Assembly (NCBI GenBank): GCA_964615795.1
Contig: CAZTQR010000004.1
Location: 1-64,000 of the forward strand
Direction: 5' to 3'
Origin: JADJAH01 sp964615795
GTDB lineage: Bacteria; Bacteroidota; Ignavibacteria; Tepidaquicellales; Tepidaquicellaceae
Length of the DNA: 64,000 bases
A program made the position numbers and the translations under genes. The notes beneath the pieces were generated by a model that worked only from the letters and a program-made list of their open reading frames with translations, ran no database searches and was not told where the DNA came from. The number at the start of each line of letters is the position of its first letter. The first letter of the stretch is position 1. Below are positions 52,619 through 62,063 of this stretch, piece by piece.

Positions 52619-55600
52619 ATGAAGAAATTCTATCTGAATTTGGCAATTGCCGTAGCATTAGTGTGTACACTTGCGGCCGGCTCTGTCAAAGCGCAGGGTT
52701 TCAACAGTGTTACCACTCCGGACGGAGTGAACCTGACCGCAGTGGGAAATTCGGGTAAGCTTTACAGGTCCGGGAACGGGGGATCAACCTGGGTAAGCGT
52801 TCCCAATGGATCCGTAAACATGAACTGTGTAACGTCTTTCGGAAATGACGTTTGGATTGCGGCAAACAGCGGAGCAATCTACAAGACACAGAAGACAATT
52901 TCTCCCCTTACTCTTTATTCCACAGGAACAGCGAATGACCTCAAGTCAGTGACATTTGTCAGCTCAAGCACCGGCTTTGCCTGCGGCGCTTCGGGGACAG
53001 TTGTCAAGTCAACTGACGGAGGCCTAACATGGTTCAACAGCAATACCGGAATTGCATCAGTTCAGTTGAATTCGATCAGCTTCCTGGATGCAAACAACGG
53101 AGTTGCAGTGGGCAATTCAGGAAGTATCTACAGGACAACCAACGGAGGCAGTTCATGGAATTCTGAGGCATCCGGAACAACAAATAATCTTCTCAAGGTG
53201 AAGTATTTTGCCGACGGCCTGACCGCAGTGGGTGAATACGGAACACTCCTTGTCAACAACGGATCATGGACTTCTGTAAGCTCAAGAGTAAAGACTGACA
53301 TAACCGGCGTAAGCGGAACGAGCAATGCCAGCGTACACATTTGCGGCGGAGGCGGCTTCATCAGGAACAATACGGGCGGAAGTTCAAAGTTCCTGAATTT
53401 TGAACTTAATCCGATGATGGCCAACCTCGTTGACATTTTTTACTTTGACGCAAACAAGGGATGGGCTGTCAGCAGTCTGAACGGCGTGATAATTTACACA
53501 ACAAACGGAGGCGCCGGCTGGAGCATGCCGACAGGCGCAACCATGTCAATGAGCTGGGTGTCAAAGCTCACTGCTTCCGGCGGCATAGGAAACAATCTTT
53601 GCGAACATCCTTTTGACAGAAACTCAATGTTCGTTGTTTACGGCTCCACAGTATATGTGAGCCGAAACAGAGGCGAGAACTGGACAAACATTGCTTCTAT
53701 TACAGGAGGTGGCTCAGCTCACTCATTCTATGTAAGTCCGCTTGATACGAACATCTGGATGGTTGCGATCACAGGCTCTCCTGACAAAGTGAAGAGAAGC
53801 ACGAATTACGGAGCAACATGGACAGACATTGTATCGGCAAACTTCAGCAATTACGGTCAGCCGCTGGAGATGGATCAGAACGATCCTTCGAAATACTACT
53901 TTGCACCTGACGGCGGCGGATTTTACAGGTCAACAGATAACGGCGCATCATTTCAGGAGATCAGCGGCGCATATCCGTTCAGAAGCCCCTGTGACATTAT
54001 TGTAATGTGGGACAGCTCGAATGTTGTATATGTTGCTGACGGTGTGACGGGCAGCGGCCTTGCTGAGATCTTCAAATCCACGAACAACGGAGTCAACTGG
54101 TTCAGGGTCCATACAAACGGATCAAGCAGTGAAATACCATCAATGTGTAATTCCGTATTCGATAAGAGTACGTTCTGGGCTACAAACTGGAGCGGCGGGC
54201 AATTCTACAAGACCACAGACTACGGCGACAGCTGGTTTCTGCATTCAACACAATCATCTTCAGGATGGGGCTCAGACTACTGTCATGAAGATCCTAACAT
54301 GGTACTCAAAGGCACATACGGATCACCAACCTGGCTTACAACGAACTCCGGGGCTAACTTCACATCTACTTCAGTCGGAGGCGGTGCAGGTGCCGGTATC
54401 ATAGTTCCCGAAAGAGGTTATATGCTGAACATGCAGACCGGCGGTCTGTTCAAGATGAATATAGTTTACAATGATGTTACGGTTACGGCACAGGTTGATG
54501 TGCAGGCATTGTCTCTCGGTTCGCTTGGCACTGCTTATTATGAATCAGCTACCATAACACCGTCGGGGACAGTAAAGAACAACAACGGAGTTGCGAGCGC
54601 AACATTCACTGTCACCAGGAAGATCACTCCGGGAAGCTACGTTTCTACAAAGACGGTCAGCAATCTGGCTTCAAACACTTCAACCAATGTAACATTCGAT
54701 CCGTGGACATTCCAGTCCGGCACAGCATACACGGTGAAGGATTCTGTTTACATTGCAAGTGACGAAGTCCCGTCAAATGACGTGCTGAGCGGATCGCTCA
54801 CACCATATGTCGGAACTGTATCTACAAAACTGGATCAGCAATTCCCGACCGTTACTTTCCCGCCAACCGGATGGGCTACGACCGGCAGTGGTACAATGAG
54901 ATGGTTATATGACCCTGTAAGCGCTTACGGAAGCGGAACGGGAAGTGCAAAGTACGATTTCTGGAATGCGCCCAACGGCACTACTCAGTATCTTGCAACG
55001 TCGACATTTACTGCTTCCACCAGCGGTGATTCGCTCACTTATGATTATGCATATTCGCCGTATTCAGGTTCGACTGATTCCATAATCATTGAGACTTCGA
55101 CAAACGGCGGGTCATCATATTCCGTGCTGGTAAGATTGTACGGAAGCACATCTGCAAGCGGTCCATACTCACTAAACACCGCGCCGGCACAGGGTTCGGC
55201 ATTTACACCTTCTTCTTCACAATGGCTTTCCAAATCGTGGGGACTGCCGGCCGGAACAAACAGGGTCAGATTCAAGGCAAGGAGTAATTTCGGAAACAAC
55301 TTCTTCATCGACAACATAGCAGTGGAAAGCGGTTCGCTTTATACTCAGCTGAATGTCAAGATGGGGCCGGAAGGTTATCTTAACGGATCTTCCCTCAGGA
55401 TGCGGGATACGGTAAGGGTGTACCTAAGGAATACCTCGAATCCGTTTGCAATTGTTGACTCTTCCAGGGTGGTCTTTGACTCAGTTACATTTACGGCACC
55501 GTGCGTATTCAAGTATGCGAATTCGGGAACGTACTACATTCAGGTTCTTCACAGAAATGCTCTCGAGACATGGAGCAAGACAGGCGGAGAAGCGATCACA

Positions 55601-55993
55601 AAGGGCGTATTCTCTTCGTTTGATTTCACTTCGGCGCAGTCACAGTCATACGGAAGCAATTCCGTGCAGGCCGGTTCTTACTGGCTGTTCTTCAGCGGCG
55701 ACATAAATCAGGACGGTTCGATAGACGGCTCAGACCTTGTTGCAATTGACAACGATGCCTTCAATTTCGAATCCGGCTATGTATCAACCGATGTGAACGG
55801 TGACGGGACCGTTGACGGCTCTGACCTTGCCGTTACGGACAACAATGCTTCAAACTTCATCTCAAAAGTGACACCTGGAACTTCTCCGAGCGATCTGATA
55901 ACCTTGAAGGAGAAGATCAAGGCAGCGAATGAGAAGTACAGAAAAACAGCGAAGACTACGGAGTCAGTACGAAACTCCGGCGTAACAAAGTAA
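52619..55993 (+). CDS. YCF48-like beta-propeller protein 5 with jelly-roll domain and dockerin-like C-terminal module
   Basis: The largest paralogue, 1124 residues. Signal peptide about 1-25 (ending GSVKAQ), then GFNSVTTPDG and the propeller with CGGGGFIRNN and SPCDI blocks. Residues about 625-735 form a beta-sandwich, and about 740-900 a MAM/choice-of-anchor-J-like jelly roll (WATTGSGTMRWLYDP ... FFIDNIAVES). The C-terminal module matches protein 3: VRVYLRNTSNPFAIVDSS ... HRNALETWSKTGG, then GDINQDGSIDGSDLVAIDND and TDVNGDGTVDGSDLAVTDNN. A charged 45-residue tail follows. No sorting domain, so anchoring would be by another route. A terminator follows. Confidence 0.85.
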   Translation: MKKFYLNLAIAVALVCTLAAGSVKAQGFNSVTTPDGVNLTAVGNSGKLYRSGNGGSTWVSVPNGSVNMNCVTSFGNDVWIAANSGAIYKTQKTISPLTLYSTGTANDLKSVTFVSSSTGFACGASGTVVKSTDGGLTWFNSNTGIASVQLNSISFLDANNGVAVGNSGSIYRTTNGGSSWNSEASGTTNNLLKVKYFADGLTAVGEYGTLLVNNGSWTSVSSRVKTDITGVSGTSNASVHICGGGGFIRNNTGGSSKFLNFELNPMMANLVDIFYFDANKGWAVSSLNGVIIYTTNGGAGWSMPTGATMSMSWVSKLTASGGIGNNLCEHPFDRNSMFVVYGSTVYVSRNRGENWTNIASITGGGSAHSFYVSPLDTNIWMVAITGSPDKVKRSTNYGATWTDIVSANFSNYGQPLEMDQNDPSKYYFAPDGGGFYRSTDNGASFQEISGAYPFRSPCDIIVMWDSSNVVYVADGVTGSGLAEIFKSTNNGVNWFRVHTNGSSSEIPSMCNSVFDKSTFWATNWSGGQFYKTTDYGDSWFLHSTQSSSGWGSDYCHEDPNMVLKGTYGSPTWLTTNSGANFTSTSVGGGAGAGIIVPERGYMLNMQTGGLFKMNIVYNDVTVTAQVDVQALSLGSLGTAYYESATITPSGTVKNNNGVASATFTVTRKITPGSYVSTKTVSNLASNTSTNVTFDPWTFQSGTAYTVKDSVYIASDEVPSNDVLSGSLTPYVGTVSTKLDQQFPTVTFPPTGWATTGSGTMRWLYDPVSAYGSGTGSAKYDFWNAPNGTTQYLATSTFTASTSGDSLTYDYAYSPYSGSTDSIIIETSTNGGSSYSVLVRLYGSTSASGPYSLNTAPAQGSAFTPSSSQWLSKSWGLPAGTNRVRFKARSNFGNNFFIDNIAVESGSLYTQLNVKMGPEGYLNGSSLRMRDTVRVYLRNTSNPFAIVDSSRVVFDSVTFTAPCVFKYANSGTYYIQVLHRNALETWSKTGGEAITKGVFSSFDFTSAQSQSYGSNSVQAGSYWLFFSGDINQDGSIDGSDLVAIDNDAFNFESGYVSTDVNGDGTVDGSDLAVTDNNASNFISKVTPGTSPSDLITLKEKIKAANEKYRKTAKTTESVRNSGVTK

Positions 55994-56015
55994 CGGAGCA
56001 ACATAATCTTATATC

Positions 56016-56053
56016 GAAGGACAGTTTTGAAAGAAACTGTCCTTCATTTTTTT
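56016..56053 (+). terminator. Intrinsic terminator after propeller gene 5
   Basis: GAAGGACAGTTT (56016-56027) pairs with AAACTGTCCTTC (56034-56045), then seven T. It lies in the region of an in-frame ATG at 56052, which is therefore not a start. Confidence 0.9.
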
Positions 56054-56120
56054 GATTCCGGTGATTAGTTTTGCCGGTGGCATTAAGAACAACTGGTTAA
56101 ATAAGATTCCGCAATTGCAA

Positions 56121-57284
56121 ATGAACCACTTTTGCTTGAAGAAGACATTCGCATATATTGCTTTGCTCTGCATTGTCCTTATGTCGTATGCCGCGGCGTT
56201 CGGACAAAGCACAGACGACCTTGTTCAGAAGTGCATTGGGGAGATCTATCATTTGCAGTTTGATTCAGCAAGGATAAATGCGGACCTGATCATCAGGAAT
56301 GATCCAGGAGATCCCAAGGGTTATTTCTTTGATGCGATGATAGTATGGTGGAACATCAACATCAATAAGGAGAATACATCGCTTGACGGGGAGTTCTTCA
56401 AGAAGGCAGACAAAGTGATTGAGGTTGCCGATAGGGTTCTTGAAAAGAATGAGAATGATCAGAATGCATTGTTCTATAAAGGCGGGGCGCTCGGCTACAA
56501 AGGGCTTGTTTACAGCATCAGGGAGAACTGGTTCAAAGCGGCGGAATACGGCAAAGAGGCGCTGAACCTCCTTCAGGAGGCGTATGAACTCGATCCGGGA
56601 AACAAGGATGTGATGTTCGGCGTCGGACTGTACAACTATTTTGCCGAGTATGTTCCTGAGGTCTATCCTGTAGTGAAGCCGCTGATGCTCATTTTCCCGA
56701 AAGGGGACAAGCTGAAAGGGCTTTCACAGATCAAGGAAACTGCCGCAAGCGCAAAGTATGCAAAGAACGAGGCGAGGTATGTACTTGCATATCTTTATCT
56801 TTTATATGAGAAAAACTATATGGAATCGGAGCAATATTCGCTTTCTCTTCATCAGGAATTTCCTGAAAATCCTTTGTTTGAGAAGTATCTGCTCAACAGC
56901 TATGTGGGATTGGGGAAATGGCAGGAGGCGCGAAGCGGTTGGCTGAACCTCATTCAGAAGATCGACAGCGGCAAGTTCGGTTACGGAAGCCGTGCTTTGG
57001 CACGCGAAGCAAATTATTACACTGCCTTAAGTTTTCTCAAACTGGGACAACCGCTTGACGGTGAGAAATATGTTGTAAAGGCGGAGGAGATCACAAAGCA
57101 GGCCGACCCTGAAAATGAATCTGCCATTACCGCTTACATCAATCTCCTGAGCGGTATGATAAATGATGCCAAAGGAAACAGGTCAACTGCGGATATGTAT
57201 TACGATAAGGTGCTTGCGATGAAGAACTTTCAAAACTCGCATCAGGAAGCTGAGAGACTGAAGTCGGAAAGGTTTAAGCATTAG
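56121..57284 (+). CDS. TPR-type periplasmic protein of unknown function
   Basis: A 387-residue protein. Signal peptide (FAYIALLCIVLMSYAAAFGQ, ends about residue 28) and then a helical TPR-like array (e.g. ALFYKGGALGYKGLVYSI, ARYVLAYLYLLYEKNYMESEQYS, NYYTALSFLKLGQPLDGEKYVVKAEE). The start at 56121 places the signal peptide at the N-terminus and lies after the terminator at 56016; an earlier in-frame ATG at 56052 sits in that terminator. A protein-binding or assembly role is likely from the fold. No family named. It converges on pdxH. Confidence 0.8.
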   Translation: MNHFCLKKTFAYIALLCIVLMSYAAAFGQSTDDLVQKCIGEIYHLQFDSARINADLIIRNDPGDPKGYFFDAMIVWWNININKENTSLDGEFFKKADKVIEVADRVLEKNENDQNALFYKGGALGYKGLVYSIRENWFKAAEYGKEALNLLQEAYELDPGNKDVMFGVGLYNYFAEYVPEVYPVVKPLMLIFPKGDKLKGLSQIKETAASAKYAKNEARYVLAYLYLLYEKNYMESEQYSLSLHQEFPENPLFEKYLLNSYVGLGKWQEARSGWLNLIQKIDSGKFGYGSRALAREANYYTALSFLKLGQPLDGEKYVVKAEEITKQADPENESAITAYINLLSGMINDAKGNRSTADMYYDKVLAMKNFQNSHQEAERLKSERFKH

Positions 57285-57351
57285 GAAAATCATCATCTCT
57301 AGGCAAGCTGAATTCCGGCATTTGTGAGTCTGGATGCAGATCACATAGATC

Positions 57352-58041
57352 TTACGGATACAGTCTGGATTTTGTCCACTTGCCGCCATTGGAGGATTCG
57401 TACAGGATCCTGTCATGAAGGCGGTTCACGCGTCCTTGCCAGAACTCTAATCTGATTGGTTTAAGTAACAGGCCTCCCCAGTTTTCCGGCCGTGGAATCT
57501 CCTTTCCGCTGAATTTCTTTTCGAGTTCGCCTGCCGCATTCTCAAGTTCATCCCTTCCCGAAAGCACTTTGCTTTGTGCAGATACTGCGGCGCCGATCTG
57601 GCTACCGCGCGGACGGCTGTGAAAATATTCATCTGACTCCTCCGGTGAGATCCTGCTTACACTGCCTTCAATCCGTATCTGCCGATACAATTCAAGCCAG
57701 AGGAACGTCATTGAGGCATTCGCATTCTCCTTAAGATCATTGCCCTTGCGGCTGTCATAGTTCGTAAAGAATATGAAACCCTCGTCGCTGAATCCTTTGA
57801 GAAGCATTACCCTCCCTGACGGCCTGCCGTCTGCAGAGCATGTTGAGAGATGAAACGCATTCGGCTCAAGCACCTTGTTCTCAAGCGCCTCGCTGAACCA
57901 CTTCTCAAACTGCTGTACAGGGTCATCGCTCATAGTCTTCTCGTCTATGCCGTTTGAGATGTACTCATTGCGGAAGTTTGCAACAAGCTGTCTTATTGAC
58001 TTATTCTTCACATCCTTCAGCTCTACGCCGCCCAGTTTCAT
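57352..58041 (-). CDS. pdxH: Pyridoxine/pyridoxamine 5'-phosphate oxidase
   Basis: Makes pyridoxal phosphate (vitamin B6) from the pyridoxine or pyridoxamine phosphate using FMN and oxygen. The 229-residue protein has the flavin-binding core DGRPSGRVMLLKGFSDEGFIFFTNYDSRKG, SRPRGSQIGAAVSAQS, and the C-terminal signature PENWGGLLLKPIRLEFWQGRVNRLHDRILY ... KWTKSRLYP. ATG at 58041 is chosen because an upstream in-frame TTG (58074) falls inside the promoter's -7 box. Confidence 0.94.
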   Translation of the reverse strand: MKLGGVELKDVKNKSIRQLVANFRNEYISNGIDEKTMSDDPVQQFEKWFSEALENKVLEPNAFHLSTCSADGRPSGRVMLLKGFSDEGFIFFTNYDSRKGNDLKENANASMTFLWLELYRQIRIEGSVSRISPEESDEYFHSRPRGSQIGAAVSAQSKVLSGRDELENAAGELEKKFSGKEIPRPENWGGLLLKPIRLEFWQGRVNRLHDRILYESSNGGKWTKSRLYP

Positions 58042-58070
58042 ATATCTTTGTAAGATGAATTGATTAGCGC

Positions 58071-58101
58071 TCAAATTAACCTTGCAGTGATGAAGTTACA
58101 A
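58071..58101 (-). promoter_or_regulatory. Promoter of pdxH
   Basis: On the minus strand: TTG (58101-58099), 20-base spacer, TAATTTGA (58078-58071), the variant -7 class, 29 bases before the ATG. Confidence 0.55.
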
Positions 58102-58168
58102 TGTAATGAAATTTCTCCCTCACGAATCCCGCTGATGCAGAAGTAATCTTGAGCAGTGTTTTTTGAGG

Positions 58169-58199
58169 TTCAATTAATGTGATTTAATGAGTAAATTTG
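58169..58199 (+). promoter_or_regulatory. Promoter of the dprA operon
   Basis: TTC (58169-58171), 20-base spacer, TAAATTTG (58192-58199), an exact -7 match, 31 bases before the dprA start. Confidence 0.6.
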
Positions 58200-58230
58200 C
58201 ATTGAGATAAATGAACAGGTTCCGATACTT

Positions 58231-59349
58231 ATGAATGATCTTTGCTACCTGTACTTTCTGAGTTCCGTAAGAAATCTCGGATCTTGGAGGATCAGAAACA
58301 TTATTGACCGGTACGATAATTCCGAAAAGTTCTTTAAGGCAGTTGAAAGCGGTTATCTGAGGGCTGAGGGAATTGATGTTCAGATGACTTCAAACATTGC
58401 GGAAGCTCTCGGCAGGAAAGCTGAAGTTGAACGGGAGTTTGAGAAACTCCGTGAATTGGCCGAGATGAGGAAGATAAGAATGTGTTCATTGTTTGACGAT
58501 GATTTCCCCGCAAATCTCCGGACTGTTTCGGGATCTCCGGTAATGTTCTTTTACAAAGGCAATCTCACCGGGCTTGACAGGTATTCGATAAGCATTGTTG
58601 GAACAAGAACGCCGACCGAATACGGCAAGCACACATGTGAGATATTGACCGAGGCAGTTTCCCGCTACGGCATCCCTGTTGTCAGCGGTTTTGCAAGGGG
58701 AATAGACACGGTTGCACACAGGACTGCGATCAGATCCGGGAATGTCACTTACGCGGTTTTTGGTTGCGGTGTTGATGTCATCTATCCGTCGGAAAACAGG
58801 AAGCTCTACGAGGAAGTGATTGAAAACGGAGCCGTCATATCCGAGTTTCCTCCGGGCACAAAGCCGGACCGGATGAACTTTCCGAGAAGAAACAGGATAA
58901 TCAGCGGATTGAGCATCGGCACAATAGTGATTGAAAGCAGTGTTAACGGCGGGGCCGTGCTGACAGGAGAGTATGCGCTGGAACAAAACAGGGAAGTGTT
59001 TGCTGTGCCGGGCTTTATTCATTCGAGGCAGTCAGAGGGAACCAATGAGATGATAAAAAGAGGGCAGGCAAAGCTGATAACATGCATTGATGATGTGATA
59101 TGCGAACTTGAAAGAAAACTTGCCCCGCTTATCGGTGGGCAACTCACACTGCCGGAGCGGCAGCAAACAGCAGATATGACAACTGAAGAAAGGCACATAC
59201 TTGAAACACTTAAGCGCGAACCCATTCACATTGACCTGATAAGCGAATTGTCAGGCAAGCCGGTGAATGAATGCCTTGTTCATTTGCTTTCGCTTGAGTT
59301 CAAACAGCTTGCGCGACAGTTGCCGGGCAAGTTCTTTACAAGTTACTGA
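58231..59349 (+). CDS. dprA: DNA-processing protein DprA
   Basis: A 372-residue DprA (Smf), which loads RecA onto single-stranded DNA taken up by transformation. The N-terminal helical part is followed by the Rossmann-like core SISIVGTRTPTEYGKHTCEIL (about 113-133), VVSGFARGIDTVAHRTAI (about 150-167), AVFGCGVDVIYPSENRKLYEE and SEFPPGTKPDRMNFPRRNRIISGLSIGTIVIE. The C-terminal winged-helix region (ERHILETLKREPIHIDLISELSG) completes the protein. First gene of a likely operon with rpoN and hslVU. Confidence 0.95.
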   Translation: MNDLCYLYFLSSVRNLGSWRIRNIIDRYDNSEKFFKAVESGYLRAEGIDVQMTSNIAEALGRKAEVEREFEKLRELAEMRKIRMCSLFDDDFPANLRTVSGSPVMFFYKGNLTGLDRYSISIVGTRTPTEYGKHTCEILTEAVSRYGIPVVSGFARGIDTVAHRTAIRSGNVTYAVFGCGVDVIYPSENRKLYEEVIENGAVISEFPPGTKPDRMNFPRRNRIISGLSIGTIVIESSVNGGAVLTGEYALEQNREVFAVPGFIHSRQSEGTNEMIKRGQAKLITCIDDVICELERKLAPLIGGQLTLPERQQTADMTTEERHILETLKREPIHIDLISELSGKPVNECLVHLLSLEFKQLARQLPGKFFTSY

Positions 59350-59356
59350 TGAGCGG

Positions 59357-59905
59357 TTGACAAAGTTCATTATTGACGACAGGATCTTCAGCGTGAAGTT
59401 TTCCTGTGATGTAAGCAAATGTTTCGGCGCCTGCTGTACTTTGAAAGGTGCGGGCGGTGCGCCGTTGCTGAAGGAAGAAGTGCCCCGGATGAAGAAACTG
59501 ATTGAAACGGTCAAAGGATACCTTAGCCCGCGTCACAGAGAGCTTCTGGAGAAAGAAGGATTCCTTGAGATCACAGAAGGGGAGTTCGGCATAAAGAGTG
59601 TTGATGACAAAGAGTGTGTTTTTGCGTATTACGAAGAAGGAATAGCAAAGTGTTCGTTTCAGAAAGCGTATTATGAGAAGAGGACTGGATTTCCCAAACC
59701 AATCTCCTGCCATCTCTTTCCGATACGAATCAAAGGCCAAAGGAGGAACATAATCAGATATGAAGAGCTTTACGAATGCCAGGACGCTCTCGACAAGGGA
59801 GAAACAGAGAACATCACCGTGTTTGAATTTCTGGAGGAAGCGCTGGTACGGGAATATGGCAGGGAATTTTTCAATGCACTGAAAAAAAGATATTTGGAGG
59901 ACTGA
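59357..59905 (+). CDS. DUF3109 family protein (metal-cluster type)
   Basis: About 182 residues. The family core is FIIDDRIFSVKFSCDVSKCFGACCTLKGAGGAPL, with a CxxxCxxxCC cysteine cluster near the N-terminus that suggests bound metal, then ECVFAYYEEGIAKCSFQKAYYE and PISCHLFPIRI. Family members usually start shortly before this core. The frame runs back into dprA to an ATG at 59267, but TTG at 59357 fits the family length and leaves a 7-base gap to dprA. The exact start is uncertain. It is 2 bases from rpoN, so probably translationally coupled; function unknown. Confidence 0.85.
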   Translation: MTKFIIDDRIFSVKFSCDVSKCFGACCTLKGAGGAPLLKEEVPRMKKLIETVKGYLSPRHRELLEKEGFLEITEGEFGIKSVDDKECVFAYYEEGIAKCSFQKAYYEKRTGFPKPISCHLFPIRIKGQRRNIIRYEELYECQDALDKGETENITVFEFLEEALVREYGREFFNALKKRYLED

Positions 59906-59907
59906 TT

Positions 59908-61461
59908 ATGCTTAAGCAATATCAAACACAGAAACAGGTACAGAAGCTCTTACCGAAGATTGTACTCAGCCAGAACCTTCTTGCAATTCCGTCAATTGCC
60001 CTCGACAATATTGTTAAGCGCGAGCTAGAACAGAATCCTCTTCTCGAAGAAGGGCCCGAACTGGAAAGCGAACCGACTGATGATGCTCTTCTGAATGATG
60101 AGAAGGATCAGCCGGACGAGGATGCCGTAAGAGATAATCCTTCCCCGGCAGAGATGTCGGAAGAGGCCGGAGGCGAAATTGAAACAGAGGAGGCGGATAC
60201 AAAAGCGGAAGGTCCAGACAAGAATGATGAATACGACTGGGACGAATATTTTCAGAACGAAGCCGAGGAGTACGCATCGTATGAGAGTACCGAACCAAGG
60301 GCCTTTGATTACAGCAGTATTGCGGATGATGGTGGTAAACTGCACGAGAGCCTGCTTCTTCAGCTTCATCTGACTGATGTTTCTCCGAAGATCATTTTTG
60401 CGGCTGAAGAAATAATCTGGTCTTTGAACGAGGACGGATTTCTTACCGAAGAACCGGAAGACATACTGAATGACCTTAAGGTGAAGAAGGCCGGTACTGA
60501 ATTTGAAGATGAAGACTTTACCCCTGCCGACTTCAATGCTGCGCTGGAACTGATACAGAAAGAACTTGACCCTCCTGGCATCGGCGCAAGGAACCTGAAG
60601 GAATGCCTCCTCATACAGATCGAGAGAGGGAAATACCCTGACCATCTGAAAGCGCTTGCTTCGGAAGCCGTCTCAATGCATTTTGATGACATTGTAAGGA
60701 AGCGTTTTGAGAGGCTTGAAAAAGAGCTGAGCGCTACGCCGGAGGAAATGAAGCAGGTCTTTGAACTTCTCCACAGGCTTAATCCGAAACCCGGATACAG
60801 TGAGAATGCCGAGCCCGAGAATTACATTGTCCCTGACCTCATAGTGAGGTCAAGAGACGGCAGTTACGATATCTTCATCAACGAAAGGTTCACACCTTCT
60901 TTGAGAGTGAATGGCGCATACAAGGATATGTACTTGAACGGCAAGAGTACGCTTGACCAAAATACCAAGACTTATCTACTCAATAATTTCAACCGTGCCA
61001 AGTGGTTCATCGAAGCCATCAACTCAAGAAGAGATACGATGATAAAGATAATGGAGGCAATAATCAGGAGGCAGAAGGAATTCTTTGACAGCAACGGAGA
61101 GGGCCTCAGGCCTATGCTTGAGAAGGAAGTGGCGGAAGAGATCGGAATGGATACATCAACCGTCAGCAGGGCTGTGAGGAACAAATATGTGCAGACAGAC
61201 TTTGGCATATACGAGCTGAGGTCATTCTTCACAGGCACAATGCACAAAGCCGACGGTGAAGATGTTTCGAACATGGAGATAAAAGAGAAGCTGAAACAGC
61301 TCATTGACAATGAGAACAAGAGCCATCCTCTCACGGACCTTCAGCTTTCGCGCGAACTTGCCAAAAGCGGATATGAAGTTGCCAGAAGAACAGTGGCAAA
61401 ATACCGCGAAGCGCTTGATCTGCCAATTGCAAGACTGAGAAGGGAATTGAAATTGAAATGA
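59908..61461 (+). CDS. rpoN: RNA polymerase sigma-54 factor
   Basis: Sigma-54 (RpoN), 517 residues. Region I is the Gln/Leu-rich start (KQYQTQKQVQKLLPKIVLSQNLLAIPSI). An acidic region II (about 48-150) follows. Region III contains the core-binding and DNA-binding parts, with MIKIMEAIIRRQKEFFDSNGEGLRP and VAEEIGMDTSTVSRAVRNKYVQT. It ends with the RpoN box, ARRTVAKYREALDLPIARLRREL. A clear ribosome-binding site (TTGGAGG) precedes the ATG. It requires an AAA+ activator, none of which lies in this window. Confidence 0.96.
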   Translation: MLKQYQTQKQVQKLLPKIVLSQNLLAIPSIALDNIVKRELEQNPLLEEGPELESEPTDDALLNDEKDQPDEDAVRDNPSPAEMSEEAGGEIETEEADTKAEGPDKNDEYDWDEYFQNEAEEYASYESTEPRAFDYSSIADDGGKLHESLLLQLHLTDVSPKIIFAAEEIIWSLNEDGFLTEEPEDILNDLKVKKAGTEFEDEDFTPADFNAALELIQKELDPPGIGARNLKECLLIQIERGKYPDHLKALASEAVSMHFDDIVRKRFERLEKELSATPEEMKQVFELLHRLNPKPGYSENAEPENYIVPDLIVRSRDGSYDIFINERFTPSLRVNGAYKDMYLNGKSTLDQNTKTYLLNNFNRAKWFIEAINSRRDTMIKIMEAIIRRQKEFFDSNGEGLRPMLEKEVAEEIGMDTSTVSRAVRNKYVQTDFGIYELRSFFTGTMHKADGEDVSNMEIKEKLKQLIDNENKSHPLTDLQLSRELAKSGYEVARRTVAKYREALDLPIARLRRELKLK

Positions 61462-61510
61462 GCAGGATTCGCTCAATATTGACAATTTTTGACTAACCAA
61501 ACAAATCTGC

Positions 61511-62056
61511 TTGAATAGCCACATCCGCTTCCATTCAACTACGGTGATCGGCCTGATAAGGGACGGCATCGCCGTAATCGGCAGTGACGGACAGGTTACA
61601 ATGGGTCCGACTGTTGTAAAACACACAACCAAAAAAGTCCGGAAACTCTATAACGACAAAGTGCTTGCAGGATTTGCAGGCGCCACTTCGGATGCCTTTA
61701 CGCTTTTCGAGAGGTTCGAAGCAAAACTCGAACAGTATAAAGGTAATCTTCCGAGGGCAGCGGTCGAGCTGGCCAAGGAATGGAGGACAGATAAATACCT
61801 GCGAAGGCTTGAGGCTCTGCTGGCAGTTCTTGACAGGCAAAATGCACTTATCATTTCCGGAACCGGGGATGTGATTGAACCTGATGACGGCATAGTGGCT
61901 ATCGGCTCGGGAGCGCCGTATGCGCTTACTGCCGCAAGAATGCTGGTCAAATACACAAAACTTGACGCTAAGCATATAGTGAAGGAAGCACTGGAACAGG
62001 CGGCGGATATCTGCATTTATACAAACAACAACATCAGCATCGAAACTCTAAAATAA
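61511..62056 (+). CDS. hslV: ATP-dependent protease subunit HslV
   Basis: Proteasome-like peptidase that partners with HslU to degrade misfolded proteins. 181 residues. The nucleophile is the first Thr of STTVIGLIRDG, preceded by a propeptide of nine residues; the core shows AVIGSDGQVTMGPTVVKHTTKKVRKL and GDVIEPDDGIVAIGSGAPYALTAARML. TTG is the only reasonable start codon (61511). It lies seven bases before hslU. Confidence 0.93.
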   Translation: MNSHIRFHSTTVIGLIRDGIAVIGSDGQVTMGPTVVKHTTKKVRKLYNDKVLAGFAGATSDAFTLFERFEAKLEQYKGNLPRAAVELAKEWRTDKYLRRLEALLAVLDRQNALIISGTGDVIEPDDGIVAIGSGAPYALTAARMLVKYTKLDAKHIVKEALEQAADICIYTNNNISIETLK

Positions 62057-62063
62057 GAAAGGA

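Noticed and set aside
56052..56120. Start of the TPR protein at ATG 56052.
   Set aside because: That ATG falls in the T tract region of the preceding terminator; ATG 56121 puts the signal peptide at the N-terminus.
58042..58074. Longer pdxH with TTG start at 58074.
   Set aside because: The TTG lies inside the predicted -7 box, so it would not be in the mRNA; ATG 58041 fits the family better.
58486..60645. Antisense frames over dprA and rpoN (for example 58486-59022 and 60025-60645).
   Set aside because: Opposite to clear genes, with unlikely amino-acid composition.
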